NCBI RefSeq assembly: GCF_003031265.1
Contig: NZ_CP019966.1
Span: 4,712,001-4,776,000 of the forward strand
Direction of reading: 5' to 3'
DNA from: Rhodopseudomonas palustris
Lineage (GTDB): Bacteria; Pseudomonadota; Alphaproteobacteria; Rhizobiales; Xanthobacteraceae
Length of the DNA stretch: 64,000 bases
The position numbers and the translations under genes are program-made. Numbering within the stretch: the first letter of the stretch is position 1; every line of letters starts with the position of its first letter. The notes beneath the pieces are model-generated. The model worked only from the letters and a program-made list of their open reading frames with translations, did not search any database and was not told the origin of the DNA. Positions 53,474 through 64,000 of the stretch are shown here, one piece after another.

Positions 53474-53519
53474 GCTTCGCTTCGGGGAGAGGTCATACGT
53501 CCTCATCGGGAAGCGCCGC

Positions 53520-54242
53520 ATGACCGACCTCCTCACCCTTTCCGGCGTCCACACCAATATCGGGCGCTATCACATCCTGCAGGGCGTCAACTTCGTGGTG
53601 CCGGAGGGGCAGACCACGATGCTGCTCGGCCGCAACGGGGCCGGCAAGACCACGACGCTGCGTACCATCATGGGGCTGTGGCCGGCGTCGCGCGGCGAGA
53701 TCACCCTTGGCGGCCGGCGCATCGAAGCGATGGCGACGCCCGACATCGCGCGGCTCGGCGTCGGCTACGTGCCGGAGACGATGGCGGTGTTTTCCGATCT
53801 CACCGTGAAGGAAAATCTGATCCTGGCGGCACGCGACGGCGAGATGGACGCTGGGCGCCTCGACTGGATCTTCGGATTCTTCCCGGCCTTACGAAAATTC
53901 TGGCTGTCGCGCGCCGGCTCGCTGTCCGGCGGGCAGAAGCAGATGCTGTCGATCGCCCGCGCGGTGATCGAACCGCGGCAATTGCTGCTGATCGACGAGC
54001 CGACCAAGGGGCTGGCGCCGGCGATCATTGGCGCGCTGATCGACTGCTTCGCCGAACTCAAGCGCACCGGCGCCACCATTTTGTTAGTAGAGCAGAATTT
54101 CCACGTCGCCCAACAGATCGGCGACAGCGTGGTGGTGATGGACAATGGCGGCATCGTGCATCGCGGCACCATGGCCGAGCTCGCCGCCGACGTGCCGCTG
54201 CAGGAGCGCCTGCTCGGCCTCAGCCTGGAGGCGCATCAGTGA
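53520..54242 (+). CDS. livF: HAAT ABC transporter ATPase (LivF-type)
   Basis: The product is 240 residues from ATG 53520. Walker A is L-G-R-N-G-A-G-K-T-T (about residues 36-45), the Q-loop region reads VGYVPETMAVFSDLTVKEN, the signature is S-L-S-G-G-Q-K-Q-M-L-S-I-A-R-A, Walker B is LLLIDEPTKGLAP and the switch His is missing: LLVEQNFH has Gln at that position, as usual in LivF. It pairs with LivG. Confidence 0.93.
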   Translation: MTDLLTLSGVHTNIGRYHILQGVNFVVPEGQTTMLLGRNGAGKTTTLRTIMGLWPASRGEITLGGRRIEAMATPDIARLGVGYVPETMAVFSDLTVKENLILAARDGEMDAGRLDWIFGFFPALRKFWLSRAGSLSGGQKQMLSIARAVIEPRQLLLIDEPTKGLAPAIIGALIDCFAELKRTGATILLVEQNFHVAQQIGDSVVVMDNGGIVHRGTMAELAADVPLQERLLGLSLEAHQ

Positions 54243-54262
54243 CTTTACGCAATCCCCTCTCC

Positions 54263-54343
54263 GTCATTGCGAGCGAAGCGAAGCAATCCAGAGCCCGTGC
54301 ACGGAGCTGGATTGCTTCGTCGGCTTCGCCTCCTCGCAATGAC
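54263..54343. repeat. Family B palindromic repeat, copy 4
   Basis: GTCATTGCGAGCGAAGCGAAGCAATCCAG to CTGGATTGCTTCGTCGGCTTCG-CCTCCTCGCAATGAC. It ends 13 bp before the livH start codon and so lies inside the transporter operon. Confidence 0.9.
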
Positions 54344-54356
54344 GATCGGAGCTGAC

Positions 54357-55382
54357 ATGACCGACGTCCCCGTCCCCGCGCCCTCCACCTCCGATCCGCT
54401 GCCGCAAGCCAAGCGAGATCTGCTGCCGGTGCTGCTGCCGGCGATCCTGGCGCTGTTGATGCTGCCGTTGGTCGGTTCGTTCTCGTCCTGGGTGACGCTG
54501 ACGGTCGCCAGCCTGGCGATGGGGATGATGATCTTCATCATGGCGTCGGGCCTGACGCTGGTGTTCGGGCTGATGGACGTGCTGAATTTCGGCCACGGCG
54601 CGTTCATCGCGGTCGGCGCCTATGTGGCGACGCTGGTACTGCTGCCGCTGGCGGCGATGTCGGGAGCGGACTCGCTACTGACCAATCTCGCCGTGCTGGT
54701 GCCCGCAGTGCTGACTGCGATGGCGGTGTCCGGCGCGCTCGGCGTGGTGGTCGAGCGCGTGCTGATCCTGCCGGTGTATGGCCAGCATCTGAAGCAGATC
54801 CTGATGACCACCGGCGGACTGATCGTCGCCGAGCAGGCGCTGTATGCGCTGTGGGGGCCGCAGATCATCCCGCTGCCGCTACCGACGTCGCTGCGCGGCT
54901 CGTTCATCATCGGCGACATCGCCATCGCCAAATATCGCCTGCTGGTGATGCTGGTCGGCCTCGTGGTGTTCGTCGGCATCCAGCTGACGCTGAACCGTAC
55001 CAAGATCGGCCTGCTGATCCGCGCCGGCGTCGAGAACCGCGAGATGGTCGAAGCGCTCGGCTATCACGTCAAGCGGCTGTTCCTCGGCGTGTTCATGGTC
55101 GGCTCAGCGCTGGCCGGGCTCGGCGGCGTGATGTGGGCGCTGTATCGCGAGCAGGTCCACGCCTCGATGGGCAACGAGCTGACCGTGCTGATCTTCATCG
55201 TGGTGATCATCGGCGGGCTCGGCTCGGTCGGCGGCTGCTTCATCGGAGCGCTGCTGGTGGCGATGGTCGCCAATTACGGCGGCTTCCTGGTGCCGAAGCT
55301 GGCGCTGGTCTCCAATATCCTCTTGATGGTCGCGATCCTGATGTGGCGGCCGCGCGGGCTCTATGCGGTGACAAGTCGATGA
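54357..55382 (+). CDS. livH: HAAT ABC transporter permease (LivH-type)
   Basis: The product is 341 residues from ATG 54357; the frame extension upstream lies in the B repeat. About eight membrane spans are visible. The LivH signatures are GLTLVFGLMDVLNFGHGAFIAVG and the permease EAA-like loop GVENREMVEALGY with VIIGGLGSVGGCFIGA near the end. The stop overlaps the livM start (ATGA), so the two permeases are coupled. Confidence 0.93.
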   Translation: MTDVPVPAPSTSDPLPQAKRDLLPVLLPAILALLMLPLVGSFSSWVTLTVASLAMGMMIFIMASGLTLVFGLMDVLNFGHGAFIAVGAYVATLVLLPLAAMSGADSLLTNLAVLVPAVLTAMAVSGALGVVVERVLILPVYGQHLKQILMTTGGLIVAEQALYALWGPQIIPLPLPTSLRGSFIIGDIAIAKYRLLVMLVGLVVFVGIQLTLNRTKIGLLIRAGVENREMVEALGYHVKRLFLGVFMVGSALAGLGGVMWALYREQVHASMGNELTVLIFIVVIIGGLGSVGGCFIGALLVAMVANYGGFLVPKLALVSNILLMVAILMWRPRGLYAVTSR

Positions 55383-56446
55383 TGATCCTGTCCGGCGATC
55401 CGCCGCGCAGCCGGGTGCTGTCGCTGCTGCTGATTGCGATCGTGGTGATGCTGGCAATCACCCCGTTCGTGTTTCCCGGCGCCAAGCCGCTCAACGTCGC
55501 CGCCAAGATCTGTATCTTCGCGGCGCTGGTGGCGTCCTATGACCTGCTGCTCGGCTACACCGGCACGGTGTCGTTCGCCCACACCATGTTCTACGGCATC
55601 GGCAGCTACGCGGTGGCGATCGCGCTGTACGGCATGGGGCCGAGCTGGGCGGCGGTGGCAACCGGCATCGTGATCGGGCTGCCGCTGGCGGCCTTGCTGG
55701 CGCTGGTCATCGGGCTGTTCTCGCTGCGCGTCGAGGCGATCTTCTTTGCGATGATCACGCTGGCGGTCGCTTCCGCCTTTCTGGTGCTGGCGTCGCAGCT
55801 GTCGTGGCTGACCGGCGGCGAAGACGGTCGCAGCTTCAGCCTGCCGGAGCTGCTGCGGCCCGGCACGGTGTTCATCAAGGACTTCTTCGGGGTGCGGATC
55901 AACGGCCGGATCCTGACCTACTACATCATCCTGGTCGGCTGCGCCGGCATGATCCTGGCGTTGCTGCGGGTGGTGAACTCGCCGTTCGGCCGGGTGCTGC
56001 AGGCGGTCCGCGAGAACCGTTTCCGCGCCGAGGCGCTGGGCTATCGCACCGTGTTTCATCTCACTTACGCCAACGTGCTGGCCGCCCTGGTCGCCGCCGC
56101 CGCCGGCGTGCTCAATGCGATGTGGCTGCGCTATGCCGGACCGGATACGTCGCTGTCGTTCTCGATCATGCTGGACATCCTGCTGATGGTGGTGATCGGC
56201 GGCATGGGCACGATCTACGGCGCCATCATCGGCGCCACCATCTTCATCCTGGCGCAGAACTATCTGCAGGCGCTGATGGGCGCCGCCTCGACCGCCGCCG
56301 CCGATGCCGGGCTGCCGCTGCTGCCGAACCTGCTGCATCCCGACCGCTGGCTGCTGTGGCTCGGGCTATTGTTCGTGGCCAGCGTGTACTTCTTCCCGAC
56401 CGGAATCGTCGGCCGATTGCGCGGGGCGCCGAAGGCCGCCGAGTAG
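55379..56446 (+). CDS. livM: HAAT ABC transporter permease (LivM-type)
   Basis: The product is 355 residues from ATG 55379 (a second ATG at 55382). About nine membrane spans; the LivM pattern is YDLLLGYTGTVSFAHTMFYGIG, FFAMITLAVASAF, the EAA-like loop AVRENRFRAEALGY and VIGGMGTIYGAIIGA. It completes the five-gene transporter set. A long intergenic region follows. Confidence 0.93.
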   Translation: MMILSGDPPRSRVLSLLLIAIVVMLAITPFVFPGAKPLNVAAKICIFAALVASYDLLLGYTGTVSFAHTMFYGIGSYAVAIALYGMGPSWAAVATGIVIGLPLAALLALVIGLFSLRVEAIFFAMITLAVASAFLVLASQLSWLTGGEDGRSFSLPELLRPGTVFIKDFFGVRINGRILTYYIILVGCAGMILALLRVVNSPFGRVLQAVRENRFRAEALGYRTVFHLTYANVLAALVAAAAGVLNAMWLRYAGPDTSLSFSIMLDILLMVVIGGMGTIYGAIIGATIFILAQNYLQALMGAASTAAADAGLPLLPNLLHPDRWLLWLGLLFVASVYFFPTGIVGRLRGAPKAAE

Positions 56447-56817
56447 CTCGACGAAAGTCTTAGAAGCGACCCATTCGGGCGGATCGTTTCGAACGATTCC
56501 AGCCTTGCGCTCTTTAGTGCCTCTTCGCACCCCCAGAGGTTGATAGCAACGCCGTCACTCAGCGCCTGGGTGCAGGATTTCGGTAGTAAAATGCCTGTTC
56601 GCGTCCTGCGATACCTCTTGGGCCAGTACCCGCGCCGGTAAAATAAGAAGCAGTTTCTGCGCTCGATCAACATCGTTTGCAGCGCACAAAGTATCCTGTT
56701 GCCGCTGAACAGGCGCCCTCCCATAGTCCGCGCCTTTGTCGACCTAGGACATTCTCCCTACTCCAGCACCATATTCACGCTGCGGCAGGGGAGCGTCCGA
56801 CCAAACAGGAAGTTGGA
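56447..56817. other. 371-bp AT-richer intergenic region
   Basis: Base composition drops visibly against both flanks (AAAATAAGAAGC, AGTAAAATGCC). One leftward open frame of 154 codons (56260-56724) reads across it into livM but has no ribosome site, uses Cys/Arg/Trp-rich codons unlike neighbouring genes and resembles no family, so it is not called. The stretch may be a relic of a lost gene or element; the right end carries the promoter of the gene at 56818. Confidence 0.4.
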
Positions 56818-57126
56818 ATGATGCTGCTCTTGGTCCTTACCGCGATCGCCTTCGTCGCCACCGCCGTGGTGGCGCGCGTGCTGGCCGCCTCCGCGCCGGA
56901 AGGCAAATTGTACTGCCAGGCGGCCGGTGCCGCTTCGATGGTGGTCGGGCCGTTTATCACGCTGGTTGCCGCCTTCGTGCTCGACAAGGCCGGCATCGGC
57001 GGCGAAGTGCTCGACGCCACCGCGATGCTGCGGGTCGCGGCGCTGCCGGCGTTCGGCACGCTGTTCGTCGGCCCGATCGTGTTCTGGTTCTTCCGCCGCC
57101 AGCGCCGCACGGTTGCGGCCGCCTAA
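56818..57126 (+). CDS. Small membrane protein
   Basis: The product is 102 residues from ATG 56818, behind AGGAAG (56807-56812). Three hydrophobic segments are visible: 2-22, 37-58 and about 72-92 (AFVATAVVARVLA, MVVGPFITLVAAFVL, FGTLFVGPIVFWFF), with the end FRRQRRTVAAA inside by the positive-inside rule. The first and third segments are short. Family unknown. It stands alone between livM and the Old Yellow Enzyme gene. Confidence 0.7.
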   Translation: MMLLLVLTAIAFVATAVVARVLAASAPEGKLYCQAAGAASMVVGPFITLVAAFVLDKAGIGGEVLDATAMLRVAALPAFGTLFVGPIVFWFFRRQRRTVAAA

Positions 57127-57368
57127 CGGACGCGCACCGAATGCGCGATCGCGAAGACAGGTTCGGCGGCGCCTCTCGCCGCCGAACTGCGGATCGGCAG
57201 GAATTATCCCGGCCTGCGTCATTTCCAGCAATTCTCTTCCCTTAAGAACGGCATTTTCGAAACCGCACTTCAAAGTTTCATGCGGACGCATCTATTTTCG
57301 GCTGGGCCATTGTGTTTCGGGGACCGCCCCCCAAGTTCCTGACATCCGTAACTGTCCAGGACGGCCCC

Positions 57369-58469
57369 ATGTCGACTTCCAAGCTCTTCGAACCTTACAA
57401 GCTCGGCCCGATCACCCTCGCCAATCGCGTCGTGATGGCGCCGCTGACCCGCAACCGCGCCGTGCCCGAGGGTCTCGTCCCGAGCCCGCTGGCGGCCGAG
57501 TATTACGGCCAGCGCGCCAGCGCCGGCCTGCTGATTACCGAGGCCAGCCAGGTGTCGCAGCAGGGCCAGGGCTATCAGGACACGCCCGGCATCTACTCGC
57601 AGGCCCAGGTCGAAGGCTGGCGCAAGGTCACCGGCGAGGTGCACAAGCGCGGCGGCAAGATCTTCATCCAGCTCTGGCATGTCGGCCGCATCTCGCATGT
57701 CGACCTGCAGCCGAACCACGGCGCGCCGGTCGCGCCGTCGGCGATCCGCGCCAAGACCAAGACCTTCGTCGGCGGCCAGTTCGCAGACGTCTCCGAGCCA
57801 CGCGCGCTCGAGCTGTCTGAAATCCCCGGCATCATCGAAGACTTCCGGAAAGCGGCCGCCAATGCGATCGCGGCCGGCTTCGACGGCGTCGAGATCCACG
57901 GCGCCAACGGCTATCTGCTCGACCAGTTCGCCCGCGACAGCAGCAACAAGCGCACCGACGAATATGGCGGCTCGATCCAGAACCGGGCGCGGCTGATGCT
58001 CGAAGTCGCCGCGGCGGTGGCCAAGGAGATCGGACCGGAGCGCACCGGCATCCGGATTTCGCCGGTGACGCCGGCCAACGACGTCTCGGACTCCAACCCG
58101 CAGGCGCTGTTCGACTACATCGTCGACGAGCTCAACAAGCTGAAGCTGGTCTACATCCACGTCATCGAAGGTGCCACCGGCGGCCCGCGCGACATCGCGC
58201 CGTTCGACTACGCGAGCTTGCGCAAGCGATTCAGCGGCACCTACATCGGCAACAATGCCTACGACCTCGCGCTCGCCAACAAGCAGCTCGACGCAGGCGC
58301 GGCCGACCTGATCGCGTTCGGCAAGCCGTTCATCTCCAACCCGGATCTAGTCGAGCGCCTGAAGCGGAATGCTCCGCTGAACGAGCCCGACAAGTCGACC
58401 TTCTACGGCGGCGGCGCCAAGGGCTACACCGACTACCCGACGCTGGAGTCGGCGCAGGCGGCGCAGTAA
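57369..58469 (+). CDS. Old Yellow Enzyme family flavoprotein (NemA-like ene-reductase)
   Basis: The product is 366 residues from ATG 57369. The FMN TIM-barrel pattern of OYE is clear: GPITLANRVVMAPLTRNRA at the start, IQLWHVGRISH, the substrate-binding H-x-x-N (EIHGANGY with His177, Asn180 and proton donor Tyr182), then GGSIQNRARLMLEV and the FMN phosphate site. It reduces C=C bonds of enones, nitroesters or N-ethylmaleimide-type compounds with NAD(P)H. A terminator and repeats follow. Confidence 0.92.
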   Translation: MSTSKLFEPYKLGPITLANRVVMAPLTRNRAVPEGLVPSPLAAEYYGQRASAGLLITEASQVSQQGQGYQDTPGIYSQAQVEGWRKVTGEVHKRGGKIFIQLWHVGRISHVDLQPNHGAPVAPSAIRAKTKTFVGGQFADVSEPRALELSEIPGIIEDFRKAAANAIAAGFDGVEIHGANGYLLDQFARDSSNKRTDEYGGSIQNRARLMLEVAAAVAKEIGPERTGIRISPVTPANDVSDSNPQALFDYIVDELNKLKLVYIHVIEGATGGPRDIAPFDYASLRKRFSGTYIGNNAYDLALANKQLDAGAADLIAFGKPFISNPDLVERLKRNAPLNEPDKSTFYGGGAKGYTDYPTLESAQAAQ

Positions 58470-58481
58470 GCCGTACGCACC

Positions 58482-58579
58482 ATCATTCCGGGGTGCGAGC
58501 GCAGCTCGCGAACTCGGAATCCAGCAGTTGCTACGACGAGATTCCGGGTTCGCTCGCTCCGCGAGCGCCCCGGAATGAC
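58482..58579. repeat. Family A palindromic repeat, copy 5
   Basis: The ends are ATTCCGGGGTGCGAGC and GCTCGCTCCGCGAGCGCC-CCGGAATGAC; the left part has drifted (GAACTCGGAATCC). It lies between convergent OYE and the glycerol-type binding protein gene. Confidence 0.85.
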
Positions 58580-58603
58580 GTGGAAAGACAATGCAAAAGC
58601 AAA

Positions 58604-58633
58604 AAAGGCCGGGATCGCTCCCGGCCTTTCGAT
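58604..58633. terminator. Bidirectional rho-independent terminator
   Basis: AAAGGCCGGGA-tcgc-TCCCGGCCTTT is flanked by A-runs on the left and T-rich sequence on the right (CGATTTT), so it can stop both the rightward OYE transcript and, from the other side, the leftward glycerol-type transporter transcript. Confidence 0.85.
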
Positions 58634-58643
58634 TTTGCGGAGA

Positions 58644-58754
58644 CCTCATCCTGAGGAGCCCGGCGCAGCCGGGCGTCTCGAAGGATGATGCGCCGAGCAC
58701 TGTGCGTGTCGTCTCATGGTTCGAGACGGCGCTGAGCGCCTCCTCACCATGAGG
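58644..58754. repeat. Family D palindromic repeat, copy 3
   Basis: CCTCATCCTGAGGAGCCCGG with CTCCTCACCATGAGG at the far end; inner GTCTCGAAGGATG / CATGGTTCGAGACG. It ends 13 bp beyond the stop of the gene at 58767. Confidence 0.88.
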
Positions 58755-58766
58755 CTTCGCAGCCGC

Positions 58767-60554
<1,788 letters not shown>

Positions 60555-60626
60555 CGTTCGTTTCCTCCGTTGAGCGACATCATTCAGGTCCAGGTTGATC
60601 CCGGATCTGTTCCTCGTTCGCCGGGA

Positions 60627-60953
60627 TCAGACGGTGCGGAAGATCGCAACGGCTGAGACCAGCGACAGCAGCGTGGCGAGCCACAGGCTCGACACTTCGA
60701 CTCCTTCTCCGATCGGCAGCGTCAGCAGCGGATCGGTCCCGACCAGCGCAATCCAGACCAGATGAATCACCGCGGCCAGGATCAGCGACAGAAACAGCCG
60801 GTCGCCGCGCGTCGTCGGAATCCGCAAGACACCGACGCGCTCGACCTCGGGATCAACCACCGCGAGCCAGGTCATGGTCGCGAGCGTACCGGCCAGCGCG
60901 GCGAAGAACGCCGCGGTCGGCCAGGTCCACGCCATCCATGCGAAGGAATCCAT
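60627..60953 (-). CDS. glpU: DUF2160 small membrane protein, GlpU-type
   Basis: The product is 108 residues with three predicted spans. It matches DUF2160 (MDSFAWMAWTWPTAAFFAAL, DRLFLSLILAAVIHLVWIAL). The gene lies between the permeases and the binding protein, exactly where glpU lies in glpSTPQUV; its role in the glycerol transporter is unclear. The B repeat at 61001-61080 separates it from glpQ. Confidence 0.88.
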   Translation of the reverse strand: MDSFAWMAWTWPTAAFFAALAGTLATMTWLAVVDPEVERVGVLRIPTTRGDRLFLSLILAAVIHLVWIALVGTDPLLTLPIGEGVEVSSLWLATLLSLVSAVAIFRTV

Positions 60954-61000
60954 GATCAGAGCCCTCCCCGTCGATTGTTGCAGGCGAAGAGCCCGTCCCC

Positions 61001-61080
61001 GTCATTGCGAGCGAAGCGAAGCAATCCAGAACCCAGCACACGGAGCTGGATGGCTTCGTCGCTACGCTCCTCGCAATGAC
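61001..61080. repeat. Family B palindromic repeat, copy 5
   Basis: GTCATTGCGAGCGAAGCGAAGCAATCCAG to AGCTGGATGGCTTCGTCGCTACGC-TCCTCGCAATGAC. It is inside the glp operon, between glpQ and glpU. Confidence 0.9.
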
Positions 61081-61109
61081 GATGGGGGTGCGGTCGCGTC
61101 ATCATTCCC

Positions 61110-61915
61110 TCACACCCGTCCGAGCGCGAAGCCGCGCGCGATGTAGTTGCGGACGAACCAGATCACCAGCGCGCCCGGGATGATGGTGAGCACGCCCGCG
61201 GCGGCGAGCAGGCCCCAGTCCATGCCGGCGGCCGACACGGTGCGGGTCATCACCGCCGAGATCGGCTTGGCGTTGACCGAGGTCAGGGTGCGGGCCAGCA
61301 GCAGTTCGACCCAGGAGAACATGAAGCAGAAGAACGCCGCGACACCGATGCCGCTGGCGATCAGGGGCATCAGGATCTTCACGAAGAACCGCGGGAACGA
61401 GTAGCCATCGAGGAACGCAGTTTCGTCGATTTCCTTCGGCACGCCGGAGACGAAGCCCTCGAGGATCCACACCGCGAGCGGCACGTTGAACAGGCAGTGC
61501 GCCAGAGCCACCGCCCAGGGCGTGTCGAACAGGTTCAGCGCCGAATACAGATTGAAGAACGGCAGCGCATAGACCGCGGCCGGCGCCATGCGGTTCGACA
61601 GCAGCCAGAAGAACAGGTGCTTGTCGCCGAGGAAGCGATAGCGCGAGAACGCGTACGCCGCCGGCAGCGCGAACGAGATCGACAGCACGGTGTTGATGAC
61701 GACGTATTGCAGCGAATTGATGTAGCCCGAATACCAGCTCGGATCGGTGAAGATCGTCCGGTAGTTCTCCAGCGTCGGCTGGTGCGGCCACAACGTCATG
61801 GTCGAGACGATCTCGCCATTGGTCTTGAAGCTCATGTTGACGAGCCAATAGATCGGCAACATCAGGAACAACAGATACAGCGCCATGACGATGCGGCGGC
61901 CGGGGATCGAATGCA

Positions 61916-61916
<1 letters not shown>
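61110..61916 (-). CDS. glpQ: ABC transporter permease, GlpQ-type
   Basis: The product is 268 residues from ATG 61916, overlapping the stop of glpP by one base (TGATG). Six spans are visible and the EAA loop of sugar-type permeases reads EGFVSGVPKEIDETAFLDGYS. It is the MalG-like half of a CUT1-type permease pair. The upstream gene glpP is the MalF-like half. Confidence 0.9.
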
Positions 61917-62817
<901 letters not shown>

Positions 62818-62818
<1 letters not shown>

Positions 62819-63918
62819 CAGGCGACCTGCTCCAGTGAGCTGCCTTCGACGATTTCGCTGTCGGCATAGACGTGAATGCGCGACGGCTCGAACCGCAGCG
62901 CCGCTTCATCCCCGCTCGGCGAGAAGCCATCCGGCACCCGCGCGGCGATCTTGACGTCACCCACCCGCACCGACGCGAAGCGGATGCGGCCGAGATCGTC
63001 GATCCGCTCGACGCGGCCGGTCATCAGGCCGGGTGCCTTGGCGGTGAGGTGGACGAATTCCGGCCGCACCCCGATCTCGATCTTGCCCGGCGGCAGCTTG
63101 TCGTAGCTGCGCGCGAGCGGCACGCGATGGCCGGCGACCAGCGCCTCGCGGCCCTTCACCTCGGCCGGCACGATGTTCATGCCCGGCGAACCGATGAAGT
63201 AGCCGACGAAGGTGTGGGCCGGGCGCTCGAACAATTCTTCCGGCGTGCCGCTCTGCACGACACGGCCGTCGTGCATCACCACCACGGTGTCGGCGAAGGT
63301 CAGCGCCTCGGTCTGGTCGTGGGTGACGTAGATCATCGTCAGGTCCAGCGCGCGGTGCAGCGCCTTGAGCTTGCTACGCAGCTCCCACTTCAGATGCGGA
63401 TCGATCACCGTCAGCGGCTCGTCGAACAGGATCGCGGCGACATCGCTGCGCACCAGGCCGCGGCCGAGCGAGATCTTCTGCTTGGCGTCGGCGGTGAGCC
63501 GCGTCGCCTTGCGCTTCAGGTTCGGCGTCAGATCGAGCAGGTCGGCGATCTCGGCGACGCGCCGGTCGATCTCGGCCTTCGGCACACCGCGGTTCTTCAG
63601 CGGGAATGCCAAATTCTCGCGCACCGTCATAGTGTCGTAGATCACCGGAAACTGGAACACCTGCGCGATGTTGCGCTCGCGGGTGGAGAGCGCGGTGACG
63701 TCGCGACCGTCGAACAGGATCTTGCCGCGCGACGGCGTGACGATGCCCGAGATGATATTCAGCAGCGTGGTCTTGCCGCAGCCCGACGGGCCGAGCAGCG
63801 CATAGGCGCCACCCTGCCGCCAGGTCATCGACACCGGCTTCAGCGCATAGGCCTGCGGCGGCAGGTCGTCACCGACCAGATAAGAGTGAGCAAGATCGAC
63901 GAGATCGATGCGCGCCAT
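62818..63918 (-). CDS. glpT: ABC transporter ATPase, GlpT-type, with altered signature motif
   Basis: The product is 366 residues. Walker A is L-L-G-P-S-G-C-G-K-T-T (about residues 39-49), Walker B is AAILFDEPLTVIDP and the switch is VTHDQTEA. The C-loop reads L-T-A-D-A-K-Q-K-I-S-L-G-R in place of LSGGQ-R, so it is non-canonical. The C-terminal regulatory (MalK-like TOBE) domain is present. It starts 12 bp after the end of the upstream ATPase gene. In Rhizobium glpS and glpT encode two different ATPases of the same transporter. Confidence 0.9.
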
Positions 63919-63930
63919 CGGGCTGTCCCC

Positions 63931-64000
63931 TCAGATCGGCTTCGGCGCGGCGACGAGGCGATCGGCCGCGTCGAACACGAACAGATTGGCGGGGTCGAGG
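63931..64000 (-). CDS. glpS: ABC transporter ATPase GlpS-type, C-terminal fragment at window end
   Basis: Only the last 22 codons lie in the window, reading LDPANLFVFDAADRLVAAPK then PI and stop TGA at 63931-63933. The string LFVF-D-x-x-x-x-x-L-V is the ending of the CUT1-type ATPase TOBE domain. It is the gene immediately upstream of glpT, hence the likely second ATPase of the glycerol-type transporter. The start lies outside the window. Confidence 0.7.
   Translation of the reverse strand, partial: LDPANLFVFDAADRLVAAPKPI

Noticed and set aside
53150-53480. CRISPR-like appearance of repeated hairpins in the livG-livF gap
   Set aside because: Only two 116-bp copies with a 70-bp spacer; unit length and number do not fit a CRISPR array and no cas gene is near.
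56260-56724. 154-residue leftward frame between livM and the small membrane protein
   Set aside because: Reads into livM on the opposite strand, Cys/Trp/Arg-rich, no ribosome site or recognised domain.

Overview
The window is chromosomal DNA from a high-GC alphaproteobacterium of the Bradyrhizobium/Rhodopseudomonas group (Nitrobacteraceae). Rhodopseudomonas palustris or a close relative is the best guess. Pointers are the petP/petR regulator pair, the RibH2-type lumazine synthase, the long isocitrate lyase with DUF4170 and ScfR neighbours, a glpSTPQUV-type glycerol ABC operon, MutL with an endonuclease motif, and many short palindromic intergenic repeats. No rRNA, tRNA, CRISPR array, prophage or transposase was recognised.

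Layout. 1-5.1 kb: small hypothetical proteins, a 48-residue membrane protein, a pair of MaoC-type hydratases, a DUF4282 membrane protein and ychF. 5.1-7.1 kb: pth, rplY (with a probable attenuator in its leader) and ubiK, all leftward. 7.3-10.1 kb: lgt, midA and pgeF, coupled by ATGA overlaps. 10.3-15 kb: a lipoprotein, prs, ribH2, ybjN-like, a GNAT gene and proC. 15.3-19.5 kb: a leftward MarR, OmpR-type regulator and histidine kinase cluster (petP-petR-kinase), divergent from ilvE. 19.7-29.8 kb: a leftward run of mutL, arfB, two M16 peptidases, an exported protein, lspA and ileS. 29.9-32.3 kb: an antitoxin followed by a broken RES toxin gene, a sugar acetyltransferase and ribF. 32.3-34.7 kb: small exported proteins including RNase T2 and a DUF3617 protein. 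34.7-40.6 kb: two tandem modules, each a DUF2946 protein followed by a TonB-dependent receptor. The first module has a 23-bp palindrome resembling a Zur box and a ZnuD-like receptor, so it is probably a zinc-uptake locus. 40.6-45.3 kb: GNAT, MscS, Nudix, metallophosphoesterase and a membrane protein. 45.5-49.1 kb: DUF4170 and aceA (glyoxylate shunt), divergent from an ScfR/RamB-type regulator. 49.3-50.7 kb: a lytic transglycosylase. 50.8-56.4 kb: a complete branched-chain-type (HAAT) ABC transporter. 56.8-58.5 kb: a small membrane protein and an Old Yellow Enzyme. 58.8-64 kb: a leftward glycerol-type ABC transporter, entered through its last gene and cut at the window end inside the first ATPase gene.

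At least six families of palindromic intergenic repeats (called A-F here) are scattered through the window. They sit mostly between convergent genes and at the non-overlapping junctions of the two ABC-transporter operons.

The best candidates for undescribed biology are: the putative Zur-controlled DUF2946/TonB-receptor double module; the rplY leader terminator with no room for a promoter behind it; the two opposite frameshifts in the RES toxin; and the operator candidates at petP and in the aceA/scfR intergenic region. All functional calls come from reading motifs and gene order by eye; no database search was run.
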